A DNA stretch of 64,000 nucleotides from Micromonospora sp. WMMD882 (lineage in GTDB: Bacteria; Actinomycetota; Actinomycetes; Mycobacteriales; Micromonosporaceae), in assembly GCF_027497255.1 (NCBI RefSeq), contig NZ_CP114903.1, positions 5,704,001 through 5,768,000 of the forward strand, written 5' to 3'. The first letter of the stretch is position 1, and every line of letters starts with the position of its first letter. Under the pieces are notes generated by a model. That model had not been told where the DNA came from. It made no database searches and saw only the letters and a program-made list of their open reading frames with translations. Shown piece after piece: positions 51,573-59,209 of this stretch. The position numbers and the translations under genes are program-made.

Positions 51573-51665
51573 GAGTGAGATCCTCCATGGGTCCGCGGTC
51601 CGGCGGCCTGTGTTCCGCCGGGCTAACCGCTGCAACGTCGGCGGAAGCTGGGATGATTCCTCGCT

Positions 51666-53852
51666 GTGGCGTACTCAGCGGCGGAGCAGGTGCTGGCCGG
51701 GCTCGACGCCGAGCAACGGGCGGCGGTGACCGCGCCGGCCGGCGCGGTCTGCGTGCTGGCCGGCGCGGGCACCGGGAAGACCCGGGCGATCACCTCCCGG
51801 ATCGCCTACCGGGCGCACCGGGGCGAGATCTCCCCCCGGCACGTGCTCGCGGTGACCTTCACCGCCCGCGCCGCCGCCGAGCTGCGCAGCCGGCTCACCA
51901 CGCTGGGGGTGCCCGGCGTGCAGGCCCGCACGTTCCACGCCGCCGCGCTGCGCCAGGTGCGCTACTTCGCGCCCCGGCTGCTGCACGGGCGGGCCATGCC
52001 GGAGCTGCTGGACAGCAAGATCCGGCTGGTCACCCTGGCCGCCGCCCGGGCCGGCCTGCGGACCACCGACCGGGCCGCCGCCCGCGACCTGGCCGGCGAG
52101 CTGGAGTGGGCCAAGTCGTCACTGGTCGAGCCGGGGGAGTACGCGGTGGCCGCGGCGAAGGCGAACCGCGACACGCCGTACGAGCCGGCGAAGGTGGCCG
52201 AGGTCTTCGCCGCGTACGAGACGGTCAAACGGTCCGCCGGGGTGATCGACTTCGAGGACGTGCTCCGCGCGGCGGTCTGGGGGATCGAGGAGCACCCGGA
52301 CGTCGCCGAGCAGGTCCGGGCCCAGTACCGGCACTTCGTGGTGGACGAGTACCAGGACGTCAACCCGTTGCAGCAGCGGCTGCTGGAGGCGTGGCTCGGC
52401 GGCCGGGACGACCTGACCGTGGTCGGCGACGCCAGCCAGACGATCTACTCGTTCACCGGGGCCACCTCGGCGTACCTGGTCGACTTCCCGCGTCGGCGCC
52501 GGGGCGCGACGGTGGTCCGGCTGGTCCGCGACTACCGCTCCACCCCGCAGGTGGTCGGGCTGGCCAACGCGGTGATCGCCCAGGCCCGGGGGACCGAGGC
52601 CCGGCTGCGGCTGGCCCTGGTCGGGCAGCGCCCACCCGGCCCCGAGCCGGAGCTGCGGATCTTCACCGACGAGCCGGCCGAGGCGAACGCGGTCGCCGTC
52701 CGCTGCCGGCAGCTCGTCGCCGCCGGCACCCCGCCCCGGGAGATCGCCGTGCTGTTCCGCGCCAACGCCCAGTCCGAGGCGTACGAGAAGGCGCTGGCCG
52801 AGGCCGGGGTGCCGTACGTGGTGCAGGGGGCGGAGCGCTTCTTCGAGCGCGCCGAGGTGCGGCAGGCGGTGGTGGCGCTGCGCGCGGCGGTGCGCTCGAT
52901 CCCGGGGGAGACCCCGCTGCCGGCCGCCGTGGTCGAGGCGCTCGCCGCGGTCGGCTGGTCCCCGGACGCGCCCCCGCCCGGCGGCGCGGCCCGGGAACGC
53001 TGGGAGGCCCTGGCCGCGCTGGTCGGCCTCGCCGAGGAGTACGCGGCCACGCCCACCGTCCTGCCGATCGGCGAGGCGGCGGCGGTCGAACGGCCGGCGA
53101 CCCTTGCCGACTTCACCGACGAGCTGCGCCGACGGGCCGCGCAGCAGCACGTGCCCACGGTCGACGGGGTGACCCTGGCCTCCCTGCACTCGGCCAAGGG
53201 GCTGGAGTGGGACGCGGTCTTCCTGGTCGGGCTCGCCGAGGGCACCCTGCCCACCGGGTTCGCGAAGACCGTCGAGCAGGTGGAGGAGGAGCGGCGGCTG
53301 CTCTACGTGGGCGTCACCCGGGCTCGCGAGCAGCTCTGGCTGTCGTACGCCTCGGCCCGGTCCCCGGGTGGGCGTCCGCGCCGGCCGTCGCGGTTCCTGC
53401 CGCAGCTCGACCGATCCGGCGGGACGGAGCGCGCCTCGGCCGGCGGTCCGGGTCAGCGGGCCCCGGCCGGCCCGGCCCGACGGGGCGAGCGGCGGCGCGC
53501 CGTGGTGGTGTCCTGCCGGATCTGCGGGGCGACCCTGCTCGCCGGGCCGGACCGCAAGCTCGGCCGCTGCCCGACCTGTCCGTCCGACATCGACGACGAG
53601 CTGCTGGCCCGGTTGCAGGACTGGCGGCAGCGGGTGGCCGGGGCACAGCGGGTCCCGCCGTACGTGGTGTTCACCGACGCGACCCTGACCGCGCTGGCCG
53701 AGCGGCGACCTGGCCGGCCCGAGGAGTTGATAGCCATCGCTGGCATCGGCCCCCGCAAGCTGGGGCTTTACGGCGATTCCGTGCTGGCCCTGGTGGATGG
53801 CGCGCCGGTCGACGCCGTCTGCTCAGAGAAAACTTTGGAAAACCCGTCGTAA
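51666..53852 (+). CDS. uvrD2: ATP-dependent DNA helicase UvrD2
   Basis: 728 aa. SF1A helicase: Walker A AGAGTGKTR (about 32-40), motif II VVDEYQDVN, motif III GDASQTIYSFTGATS, late motifs SLHSAKGLEWDAVFL and LLYVGVTRAREQLW. The C-terminus has the tetracysteine module (SCRICG and CPTCPSD) and an HRDC domain (from about residue 650), the layout that defines mycobacterial UvrD2. GTG at 51666. It is directly upstream of the whiB7 leader on the same strand. Confidence 0.93.
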   Translation: MAYSAAEQVLAGLDAEQRAAVTAPAGAVCVLAGAGTGKTRAITSRIAYRAHRGEISPRHVLAVTFTARAAAELRSRLTTLGVPGVQARTFHAAALRQVRYFAPRLLHGRAMPELLDSKIRLVTLAAARAGLRTTDRAAARDLAGELEWAKSSLVEPGEYAVAAAKANRDTPYEPAKVAEVFAAYETVKRSAGVIDFEDVLRAAVWGIEEHPDVAEQVRAQYRHFVVDEYQDVNPLQQRLLEAWLGGRDDLTVVGDASQTIYSFTGATSAYLVDFPRRRRGATVVRLVRDYRSTPQVVGLANAVIAQARGTEARLRLALVGQRPPGPEPELRIFTDEPAEANAVAVRCRQLVAAGTPPREIAVLFRANAQSEAYEKALAEAGVPYVVQGAERFFERAEVRQAVVALRAAVRSIPGETPLPAAVVEALAAVGWSPDAPPPGGAARERWEALAALVGLAEEYAATPTVLPIGEAAAVERPATLADFTDELRRRAAQQHVPTVDGVTLASLHSAKGLEWDAVFLVGLAEGTLPTGFAKTVEQVEEERRLLYVGVTRAREQLWLSYASARSPGGRPRRPSRFLPQLDRSGGTERASAGGPGQRAPAGPARRGERRRAVVVSCRICGATLLAGPDRKLGRCPTCPSDIDDELLARLQDWRQRVAGAQRVPPYVVFTDATLTALAERRPGRPEELIAIAGIGPRKLGLYGDSVLALVDGAPVDAVCSEKTLENPS

Positions 53853-53981
53853 TTCGTTTGCCCTCGCCTGGTAGGGCGGAATAGCCTCAGGACGCACCTC
53901 GCGAGCGGCACCATCTTCGCTGCTCACGAGGGGCGAGACCCCAGTCGATCACGAGGGCACGTCAGGGAGGAGGTGGCACCG
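53853..53981 (+). promoter_or_regulatory. whiB7 upstream promoter region
   Basis: An A+T-rich stretch (AGAAAACTTTGGAAAA, 53827-53842) precedes TTGCCC (53858-53863) and AATAGC (53880-53885, spacing 16), a weak -35/-10 guess. Mycobacterial WhiB7 acts at promoters with an AT-rich motif just upstream of -35, so autoregulation is plausible. GGGAGGAGG (53965-53973) is the RBS of the leader ORF. Confidence 0.45.
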
Positions 53982-54245
53982 ATGGAGAGCTACGTCTACG
54001 AGCGTCCGACGGCGCTGCCGGCTGCCGTCGTCGCTCCGTTGTCGGCCGTCCGGGCCGCCCTGACCGTCGGGCTCCCGGTTCCGCAGGCGCACCCGATTCA
54101 GGATCAGGCCGAGCTGATGCTGAATGCCGTCGTGCCGACCGGAATCGAGGGGACCAGTGGCTTCACGGGCAAGGGCTTCGCCACCACCGCCATGAAGCGG
54201 CGGCTGGACGCCCGCGGTGTTCCACCTCGAGGGAGACCGGTCTGA
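53982..54245 (+). CDS. Putative whiB7 leader ORF (87 aa)
   Basis: ATG at 53982 with GGAGGAGG 8 bases upstream, so it should be well translated. Sequence begins MESYVYERPTALPAAVVAPL and ends RRLDARGVPPRGRPV. No known domain. Its stop codon (54243-54245) lies inside the left arm of a GGTCTGA/TCAGACC stem, just upstream of a strong intrinsic terminator that precedes whiB7. This is the arrangement expected for a leader peptide controlling whiB7 by ribosome-dependent attenuation, known for mycobacterial whiB7. An independent small gene is the alternative. Confidence 0.7.
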   Translation: MESYVYERPTALPAAVVAPLSAVRAALTVGLPVPQAHPIQDQAELMLNAVVPTGIEGTSGFTGKGFATTAMKRRLDARGVPPRGRPV

Positions 54246-54280
54246 TCTGATCAGACCACCGGCTCACCTCGAGGCCGCGG
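54212..54280 (+). promoter_or_regulatory. Putative whiB7 antiterminator
   Basis: CCTCGAGG occurs at 54225-54232 and 54267-54274 and, being self-complementary, can pair with itself; CCGCGG at 54212-54217 and 54275-54280 extends the stem. GGTCTGA (54239-54245) pairs with TCAGACC (54251-54257) inside. The right arm overlaps the 5' arm of the terminator (54271-54281), so the two structures exclude each other. Confidence 0.65.
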
Positions 54281-54314
54281 AACCCGCTACCGGGATCCGC
54301 GGCCTCAGTTTTTT
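54271..54314 (+). terminator. Intrinsic terminator/attenuator before whiB7
   Basis: GAGGCCGCGGA (54271-54281) pairs with TCCGCGGCCTC (54296-54306); a further CCCG/CGGG stem closes a CTAC loop after one mismatch. A run of six T follows (54309-54314). It is the only textbook T-tract terminator seen in the window, and it lies 69 bases before the whiB7 ATG rather than after a gene, hence an attenuator. Confidence 0.9.
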
Positions 54315-54382
54315 GTTCCGCCGAAGCAAGTACGTCGGTAACACGATCCACGAGATCGAAGTGAGAGAGAGGTGACCGGGCG

Positions 54383-54748
54383 ATGAGTCTGGCCTTGGCT
54401 CCGCTCGACGCGAACGTCGAGCTGGAGGCGAACCTGCCCTGCCGGAAGTTCGACCCCGACCTGTGGTTCTCCGACTCGCCCACCGAGCTGGAACTGGCCA
54501 AGTCGCTCTGCGGGGACTGCCCGCTGCGCGTCGAGTGCCTGGCCGGCGCGGTGGAGCGGGCCGAGCCCTGGGGCGTCTGGGGTGGCGAGATCTTCGAGCG
54601 TGGCGCGGTGGTCCCGCGCAAGCGGCCCCGGGGCCGCCCGCGCAAGGAGGACGTCGCCCGTGACGCCGCCCTGCGGGTCGAGGCCGAGGCGCGACTGGCC
54701 GCCAGTGGGCTGGCCACGTCCCGCAACGCGGTCCGGCTGGCGGCCTGA
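54383..54748 (+). CDS. whiB7: WhiB7-type transcription factor
   Basis: 121 aa. Four cluster cysteines at 20, 43, 46 and 52, the GVWGGE turn at 64-69 and an AT-hook RGRPRK at 83-88: together diagnostic of WhiB7. It is an iron-sulphur protein that binds sigma-A and activates intrinsic antibiotic-resistance genes after ribosome inhibition. ATG at 54383 with GAGAGAGG before it. Expression is probably set by the leader described at 53982-54314. Located after uvrD2, as in mycobacteria. Confidence 0.96.
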   Translation: MSLALAPLDANVELEANLPCRKFDPDLWFSDSPTELELAKSLCGDCPLRVECLAGAVERAEPWGVWGGEIFERGAVVPRKRPRGRPRKEDVARDAALRVEAEARLAASGLATSRNAVRLAA

Positions 54749-54749
54749 C

Positions 54750-55007
54750 ATGAACCCGATCCGCGTCCACGCCGGCGTCGCGCCGGTCGTACGTGAGCTG
54801 ACCACGGGCGTTCCCGCCCTGACCCCGAACCTGCCCGTCCTGAACGGAGCCATCGAGATGCAACTACTCCACGAAGCGTTGTCCCGGGTGCGAATGCCCC
54901 GGCCTCAGGCCGGTCGCAGCACCACGAGCACTGAGGCAACCCGATCCGCCCGTACCGTCGCCATGGCCAGCCGTCAGCGCGCGGCCCGCGAACTGGGCGC
55001 CCTGTAA
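54750..55007 (+). CDS. Small protein downstream of whiB7
   Basis: 85 aa from ATG 54750, which starts two bases after the whiB7 stop region (TGACATG). The second half (MQLLHEALSRVRMPRPQAG and TARTVAM-like basic helix, ending RQRAARELGAL) looks like a compact helical, basic protein, and an internal ATG at 54858 could be the true start. No known domain. Probably co-transcribed with whiB7, so it may be part of the same response. A 14-bp-stem terminator lies at 55072-55104. Confidence 0.65.
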   Translation: MNPIRVHAGVAPVVRELTTGVPALTPNLPVLNGAIEMQLLHEALSRVRMPRPQAGRSTTSTEATRSARTVAMASRQRAARELGAL

Positions 55008-55071
55008 GCAGGGGCACTCCTCCTGACCCGACCGGGCCCGGGAGGGACCCCTTTCGACGATCACCAGCGCC

Positions 55072-55104
55072 ACGGGCGCGCCCGGACTCCCCGGGCGCGC
55101 CCGT
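55072..55104. terminator. Terminator after the whiB7 operon
   Basis: A perfect 14-bp stem (55072-55085 with 55091-55104) with loop ACTCC. The following 110 bases to the next gene hold degenerate CGGCCGGTTCGC-type repeats and nothing else recognisable. Confidence 0.8.
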
Positions 55105-55213
55105 CGGCTTATCCCCGGCCCGGCCGGTTCGCCCAGCCCGGCCGGTCGGCTCAGCGCGGCCGGTTCCGCTCAGCGCGGTGGGCTGGCTCGGTGCGGTCGG
55201 CTGGCCGGCTGGC

Positions 55214-56566
55214 TCAGCCCACCGGGGCGAAGCCGGGCAGCCAGCGCTCCAGGATCGCCCGGTACGGGGCCTTCGCCTCCAACTGGCAGAGCACCCCGAT
55301 CGACCCCAGCGTCACCCGGTGGATGAGCAGGTACGACGGCGGCAGGTTGAGCTGCCGGCTCAACTGGTAGGCCGGTGACCGGGGGCTGGCCAGCCGGGTC
55401 GCCTCGGCCCGCAGCCAGGCGCGGCTGAACTGGAACTCCTCGGTGGCCACCGGGTCCAGCATCGGCCGGACGAAGTCCAGCACGGCCTGCGCGTCGATCG
55501 GCTCGTCGGCCGGGACGAATCCCTCCGTCCGCAGCCCGTCCACCACGGCTTCCGCCTCGCCCCGCAGGGCCAGCCCGGCCAGCCGGCCGATCGGCTCGGG
55601 GGTGCCCTCGGGCAGCCGGGCCACCGCGCCGAAGTCGATCACGCCGAGCCGGCCGTCGGGCAGGATCCGGAAGTTTCCCGGGTGCGGGTCGGCGTGCAGC
55701 AGCCCGGCCCGGGCCGGCGCGGAGAGGTGCAGGGTGGCCATCAGCCGGCCGGCCTCGTCGCGCTGCTCCGGCGTGCCCGCCCGGATGATCTCGGCCAGCG
55801 GGGTGCCGTCCACCCAGTCGGTCACCAGCACCCGGGGCGCGGCGGCGACCACCGCCGGAATGAAGATCTCCGGGTCGTCGGCGTACGCGGCGGCGAAGGC
55901 GCGCTGCGACTCCGCCTCCAGCTCGTAGTCGAGCTCCTCGGTGATCCGCTCCCGCAACTCGGCGAGCAGCGGCTTGACGTCCAGGCCGGGCTGGATCGCC
56001 CGGAACATGGCGCTCAGCCGGGAGAGCTGCTTCAGGTCGGCGAGCAGGGCGTCACCCGCGCCCGGGTACTGGATCTTGACGGCCACCGGGCGGCCGGTCG
56101 GAGCGGCCGTCTTCCGGCGGCCGGCCGGACGTTCCCGCCACACCGCCCGGTGCACCTGGCCGATGCTCGCGGCGGCGGCGGGGGTGTCGTCGAACTCCAG
56201 GAACCGGTCCCGCCACTGCGGGCCGAGCTGCTCGGCGAGCACCTTGTGCACCGAGGCGGCGGGCAGCGGCGGGGCCGCCTCCTGCAACTTCGTCAACGCC
56301 TGCCGGTACGGGGCGGCGACCTCCTCGGGGAGGGCGGCCTCGAACACCGACAGCGCCTGCCCGAACTTCATCGCCCCGCCCTTGAGCTGACCCAGCACGC
56401 TGAAGAGCTGTTCGGCGGTGCGCTGCTGGATCTCGGCGGAGATCACCTCGGAGGCGAGCCCGGTGACGCGCTTACCCATGCCGAGGACGGTGCGTCCGGC
56501 GAAGCCGAGCGGCAGTGCGGCGAGCTTGGCGGTCCGGGACACGGCCCGGCGCGGGATATCGGTCAC
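55214..56566 (-). CDS. ABC1/UbiB-type atypical kinase
   Basis: 450 aa. Family motifs: KxGQ (GAMKFGQAL), the Ala-rich loop AAASIGQVHRAV, VAVKIQYPG with the nucleotide-binding Lys, HADPHPGNF and IDFGAVARL. ABC1 proteins bind ATP with an Ala-rich instead of Gly-rich loop and support lipid or quinone metabolism. It corresponds to Rv3197, next to whiB7 in mycobacteria. GTG 56566 overlaps the stop of the E1-like gene upstream (GTGA), so the two are coupled. Confidence 0.9.
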   Translation of the reverse strand: MTDIPRRAVSRTAKLAALPLGFAGRTVLGMGKRVTGLASEVISAEIQQRTAEQLFSVLGQLKGGAMKFGQALSVFEAALPEEVAAPYRQALTKLQEAAPPLPAASVHKVLAEQLGPQWRDRFLEFDDTPAAAASIGQVHRAVWRERPAGRRKTAAPTGRPVAVKIQYPGAGDALLADLKQLSRLSAMFRAIQPGLDVKPLLAELRERITEELDYELEAESQRAFAAAYADDPEIFIPAVVAAAPRVLVTDWVDGTPLAEIIRAGTPEQRDEAGRLMATLHLSAPARAGLLHADPHPGNFRILPDGRLGVIDFGAVARLPEGTPEPIGRLAGLALRGEAEAVVDGLRTEGFVPADEPIDAQAVLDFVRPMLDPVATEEFQFSRAWLRAEATRLASPRSPAYQLSRQLNLPPSYLLIHRVTLGSIGVLCQLEAKAPYRAILERWLPGFAPVG

Positions 56567-57687
56567 CCGGCCATTGTTACCGACTCGACCGTGCCCTTGC
56601 TGCGGTGCGGCCCGGCCGGGACCCGGTGCGGGGGCCATCGTCCCGTTCGACCGCAGTCACAGCCGTGATGTGGTGGCCAGGCGCGTCGGCGGAACCGCCC
56701 GGCCCCGACGATCTCGACGGCCGTCCCGACCGTCTCCACCGGGCCGCCCGACAGGTGGGCGAGCGCCTCGGCGGTGGCGACGGCCACGGCGGCGAGCAGG
56801 GTGGTCACGCCACAGGCGGACGGCGGGTCGGTGGCGGCGAGCTGGGCGGCCAGCCCGGCCCAACCCGGGTCGCGGTCCGTCCGGTGCAGGTCGAGACAGT
56901 TGAGGCAGGGCCCGACGGGCGGACGCACCAGCGGGCCGACCACCGGGACGCCGTCCCGCAGGGCGACCAGCAGGTGCGGCTGGCGGCGGCGGGCGTACCC
57001 GGCGGCCAGCAGGGCGGCCGGCCGGTCGGCGCCCACCTGGACCACCAGGTCGGCGCGGCGACGGCGGACCGGGCCGGTCAGCGTGTCCGGGGCGCTGCGG
57101 GCTATCGCGTCGACCACCGCGTCGGCGGTGTGCCGGCCGACGTCATCCGGCAGGAGCCCGGAGCCGGCCAGGTCGGCCGGCCGGACCAGGCCGCGCAGGT
57201 CCGGGTCGACGTGCCCCACGCCGGCCTGGGCCAACGCGACGGCGATCGGCCCGCCCAGCCGGCCGGCGCCGGTGACCACCACCCGGGAGGCGCGGCGACG
57301 ACGCAACGCCTGGGCCGGGGTGCCGGTCGCCTCGGTCGCGCCGAGGGCGAGGGCGTCCGCCTCGTCGACGAGGCGGGCCCGCGTCGGCTCGGCGAGGTTG
57401 GCGGGCAGCAGCGTGTGCGCGGGGACCACCAGCCCGGCCGCCCGGAGGGCCGCCAGCAGGGTCCGCGCGTCGTCCGGGTCGACCCGGAGCCGGTGGGCCC
57501 GGTCGAGGACGTCCCGCTCGCTGTGCGTGCCGTCGAGCAGGTCGAGCAGGAGTACGGCCCGCGGGTTGGCCACCTCGACCAGCACCGCCCGGGTGGAGTC
57601 GAGGCCGAGTTGCAGGGTGTGCCGGTCCCGCCAGAGCCGGGTGAGGCCGGGCAGCAGGGTCGGCCGGAGAAGTGTGGCACGGGTCAT
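56563..57687 (-). CDS. E1/ThiF-like protein with RRE-like N-terminal domain
   Basis: 374 aa. About residues 1-85 resemble the peptide-binding (RRE) domain seen in TOMM-type cyclodehydratase partner proteins (LWRDRHTLQLGLDSTRAVLV). Then comes a ThiF-like nucleotide fold with GAGRLGG. Zinc-type cysteines are CLNCL and CDCG. No clear adenylation Arg/Asp set or catalytic Cys was found. Same position as Rv3196 next to the ABC1 kinase. Start ATG 57687; GTG 57693 possible. No precursor peptide or YcaO partner is nearby. Confidence 0.75.
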   Translation of the reverse strand: MTRATLLRPTLLPGLTRLWRDRHTLQLGLDSTRAVLVEVANPRAVLLLDLLDGTHSERDVLDRAHRLRVDPDDARTLLAALRAAGLVVPAHTLLPANLAEPTRARLVDEADALALGATEATGTPAQALRRRRASRVVVTGAGRLGGPIAVALAQAGVGHVDPDLRGLVRPADLAGSGLLPDDVGRHTADAVVDAIARSAPDTLTGPVRRRRADLVVQVGADRPAALLAAGYARRRQPHLLVALRDGVPVVGPLVRPPVGPCLNCLDLHRTDRDPGWAGLAAQLAATDPPSACGVTTLLAAVAVATAEALAHLSGGPVETVGTAVEIVGAGRFRRRAWPPHHGCDCGRTGRWPPHRVPAGPHRSKGTVESVTMAG

Positions 57688-57727
57688 GGTCACCAATGGT
57701 GACCGTGTCCAGACCTTCCGTCGATCG

Positions 57728-57789
57728 TTGTCCACAGCCCGGCGGGGACCGGGGCAGGGTTATCCACAGGCGATAGCGCGTTATCCACA
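57728..57789 (+). promoter_or_regulatory. Cluster of three DnaA boxes
   Basis: TTGTCCACA (57728-57736), TTATCCACA (57760-57768) and TTATCCACA (57781-57789), all in the same orientation. The first is the actinomycete consensus and the other two are perfect E. coli-type boxes. The last two are 21 bases (two helical turns) apart. They lie in the promoter gap upstream of the E1-like/ABC1 kinase operon. No dnaA or dnaN is near, so it is not the chromosomal origin as seen here. Confidence 0.8.
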
Positions 57790-57822
57790 ACCCGGCGGTA
57801 GCCGTCTGGGTGACCGGATGGT

Positions 57823-57868
57823 CACGGCGCGGGAGGGGTGGCCGGTGGCCGTTCCCTCCCGCGCCGTG
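57823..57868 (-). terminator. Terminator of the DUF5679 gene
   Basis: A perfect 15-bp stem (57823-57837 with 57854-57868) around a 16-base loop. It lies just downstream of the DUF5679 stop on the minus strand and insulates the DnaA-box region. Confidence 0.8.
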
Positions 57869-57874
57869 CCCGGA

Positions 57875-58042
57875 TCAGACCTTCGCCTTGCCGAGAATCC
57901 GGTTCACTGTTGTGCCACAGACCGGGCACTTGCCCTTGGCCATGTTCATGCCGGTCTTCGAGACCTCGACCTTGCCCTCGAAGTCACGCTTCTCCTTGCA
58001 CTTGACGCAGTAACCGTTGTAGGTCTGGGCCTGGTCGGCCAC
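57875..58042 (-). CDS. DUF5679 zinc-ribbon-like small protein
   Basis: 55 aa. Two CxxC pairs (YCVKCKEKRDF and KCPVCGTTVNRILG) make a small zinc ribbon, with a conserved basic loop between. Family function unknown; RNA or protein binding is likely from size and charge. GTG 58042 with GAGGAGG upstream. Well conserved across actinobacteria as a single small gene. Confidence 0.92.
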   Translation of the reverse strand: MADQAQTYNGYCVKCKEKRDFEGKVEVSKTGMNMAKGKCPVCGTTVNRILGKAKV

Positions 58043-58561
58043 GGTGCCCTCCTCGTCTCGTCCGCCGGTCAGGTGCCCGGCGGTTGCCCGGCGGCGGGCC
58101 TCGCGGGCTCCGGCGCTGGGATTCTGCACGGCCACTTCATGACCGCTGGTCCGGCGGACCCTACCCAGGTGCGGGTGGTTCCATGTCAGAGATCCATCGA
58201 CACTGTGAGCTAGTCGACGTCGAGAGTGTGCCTCCCGAATACGGTCTGAACAGTGAGTTTGGCGAGGACACGCCGAGTGAACCCCCCACCCGGGCAGCCA
58301 TCGGGCACCCCGGTCGCCAGGGGTGAAAGAAGATCACCTAACGTGTTCGGGGAGGCGACGCCTCCGCTCCGGACCCGCGCCGACGGTCGCCACTGTGGGT
58401 GACCAGACCCCCGCCGGTGGTCCGGCAAACATTTTTTCCGGACGGCATGCCATCAATCCGGAGTTTCCGGGCGCGTGTCGGTGGGTTGACCCTTGCGGAC
58501 TCCTGGTCAGAACGCATTAGCTTTCCCATGTGGCAGGAACCCGAGGGCGCGCGGGCCAGTG
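58043..58561. other. 519-base gap with no supported gene
   Basis: Less G+C-rich than the surroundings between about 58190 and 58520. It contains a GGAGGC-GAC-GCCTCC hairpin at 58351-58365 and a possible promoter for the downstream peptidase, TTGCGG (58493-58498) with ATTAGC (58516-58521, spacing 17). A 49-codon frame from GTG 58252 has no RBS and poor codon use and is not called. Confidence 0.5.
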
Positions 58562-59092
58562 ATGGCGGGCGCGCGGAAGCCGGTCGTCGAGGTGCGGCGT
58601 AGCCAGCGTCGGCGACGTACGGTGTCCGCGTATCGGGACGGCGAGCGGGTGGTCGTCCTGATTCCGGACCAGTTCTCCCGGGCCGAGGAGACCGAGTGGG
58701 TCGACCGGATGCTCGCCCGGCTCGCCGCCCGCGAGGGCCGCCTGGCCCGCAGCGACGCCGAGCTGCTCCAACGGGCCGTCCGGCTGATCGACCTCTACCT
58801 GCCCGAGTACGGCCGGCAGGCGGTCCCGTCGAGCGTGCGGTGGGTGACCAACCAGAACGGCCGCTGGGGCTCCTGCACCCCCGCCGACCGCACCATCCGG
58901 ATCTCCCACCGGCTCCAGGACATGCCCGACTGGGTGATCGACTACGTGCTCCTGCACGAGCTGGCCCACCTCATCGTGCCCAGCCACAACGCGTCGTTCT
59001 GGGCGCTGGTCTGCCGGTACCCGAAGACGGAGCGGGCCAGGGGCTACCTGGAGGGCGTCGCCTCGGTGGCCGGCGTGCCGCTACCCGACTGA
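58562..59092 (+). CDS. YgjP/SprT-like zinc metallopeptidase (DUF45)
   Basis: 176 aa. VRRSQRRRRTVSAYRDGERV at the N-terminus, then RWGSCTPADRTIRISHRL and the zinc site HELAH (His132, Glu133, His136) with a third ligand in SHNASFW (His142). This is the YgjP-like M48-type arrangement. No signal peptide is seen, so it is cytoplasmic. Substrate unknown. ATG 58562 is chosen; GTG 58559 directly before it is equally possible. Confidence 0.9.
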   Translation: MAGARKPVVEVRRSQRRRRTVSAYRDGERVVVLIPDQFSRAEETEWVDRMLARLAAREGRLARSDAELLQRAVRLIDLYLPEYGRQAVPSSVRWVTNQNGRWGSCTPADRTIRISHRLQDMPDWVIDYVLLHELAHLIVPSHNASFWALVCRYPKTERARGYLEGVASVAGVPLPD

Positions 59093-59209
59093 CCCGGGGG
59101 CGCCGCCCCCGTTTTCGGGGTTGTCGTGCGGTCCGCCCGCCCGGACCCACCCGGATCGGCGAAATCGGCGGCGCTCCTGCTCGGGCGGACCGGACGTTAG
59201 GGTCGGTGG

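Noticed and set aside
56563..57687. RiPP/TOMM biosynthetic gene cluster
   Set aside because: There is no YcaO, dehydrogenase or precursor-like peptide next to the E1-like protein; only the single gene and an ABC1 kinase.
57728..57789. Chromosomal replication origin
   Set aside because: Only three DnaA boxes and no dnaA, dnaN, gyr or rpmH gene nearby; best read as a DnaA-binding cluster.
58183..58401. Small reading frames in the 58.0-58.6 kb gap
   Set aside because: No ribosome-binding site, non-actinobacterial codon use and no recognisable domain; frames on both strands are equally plausible, so none is called.
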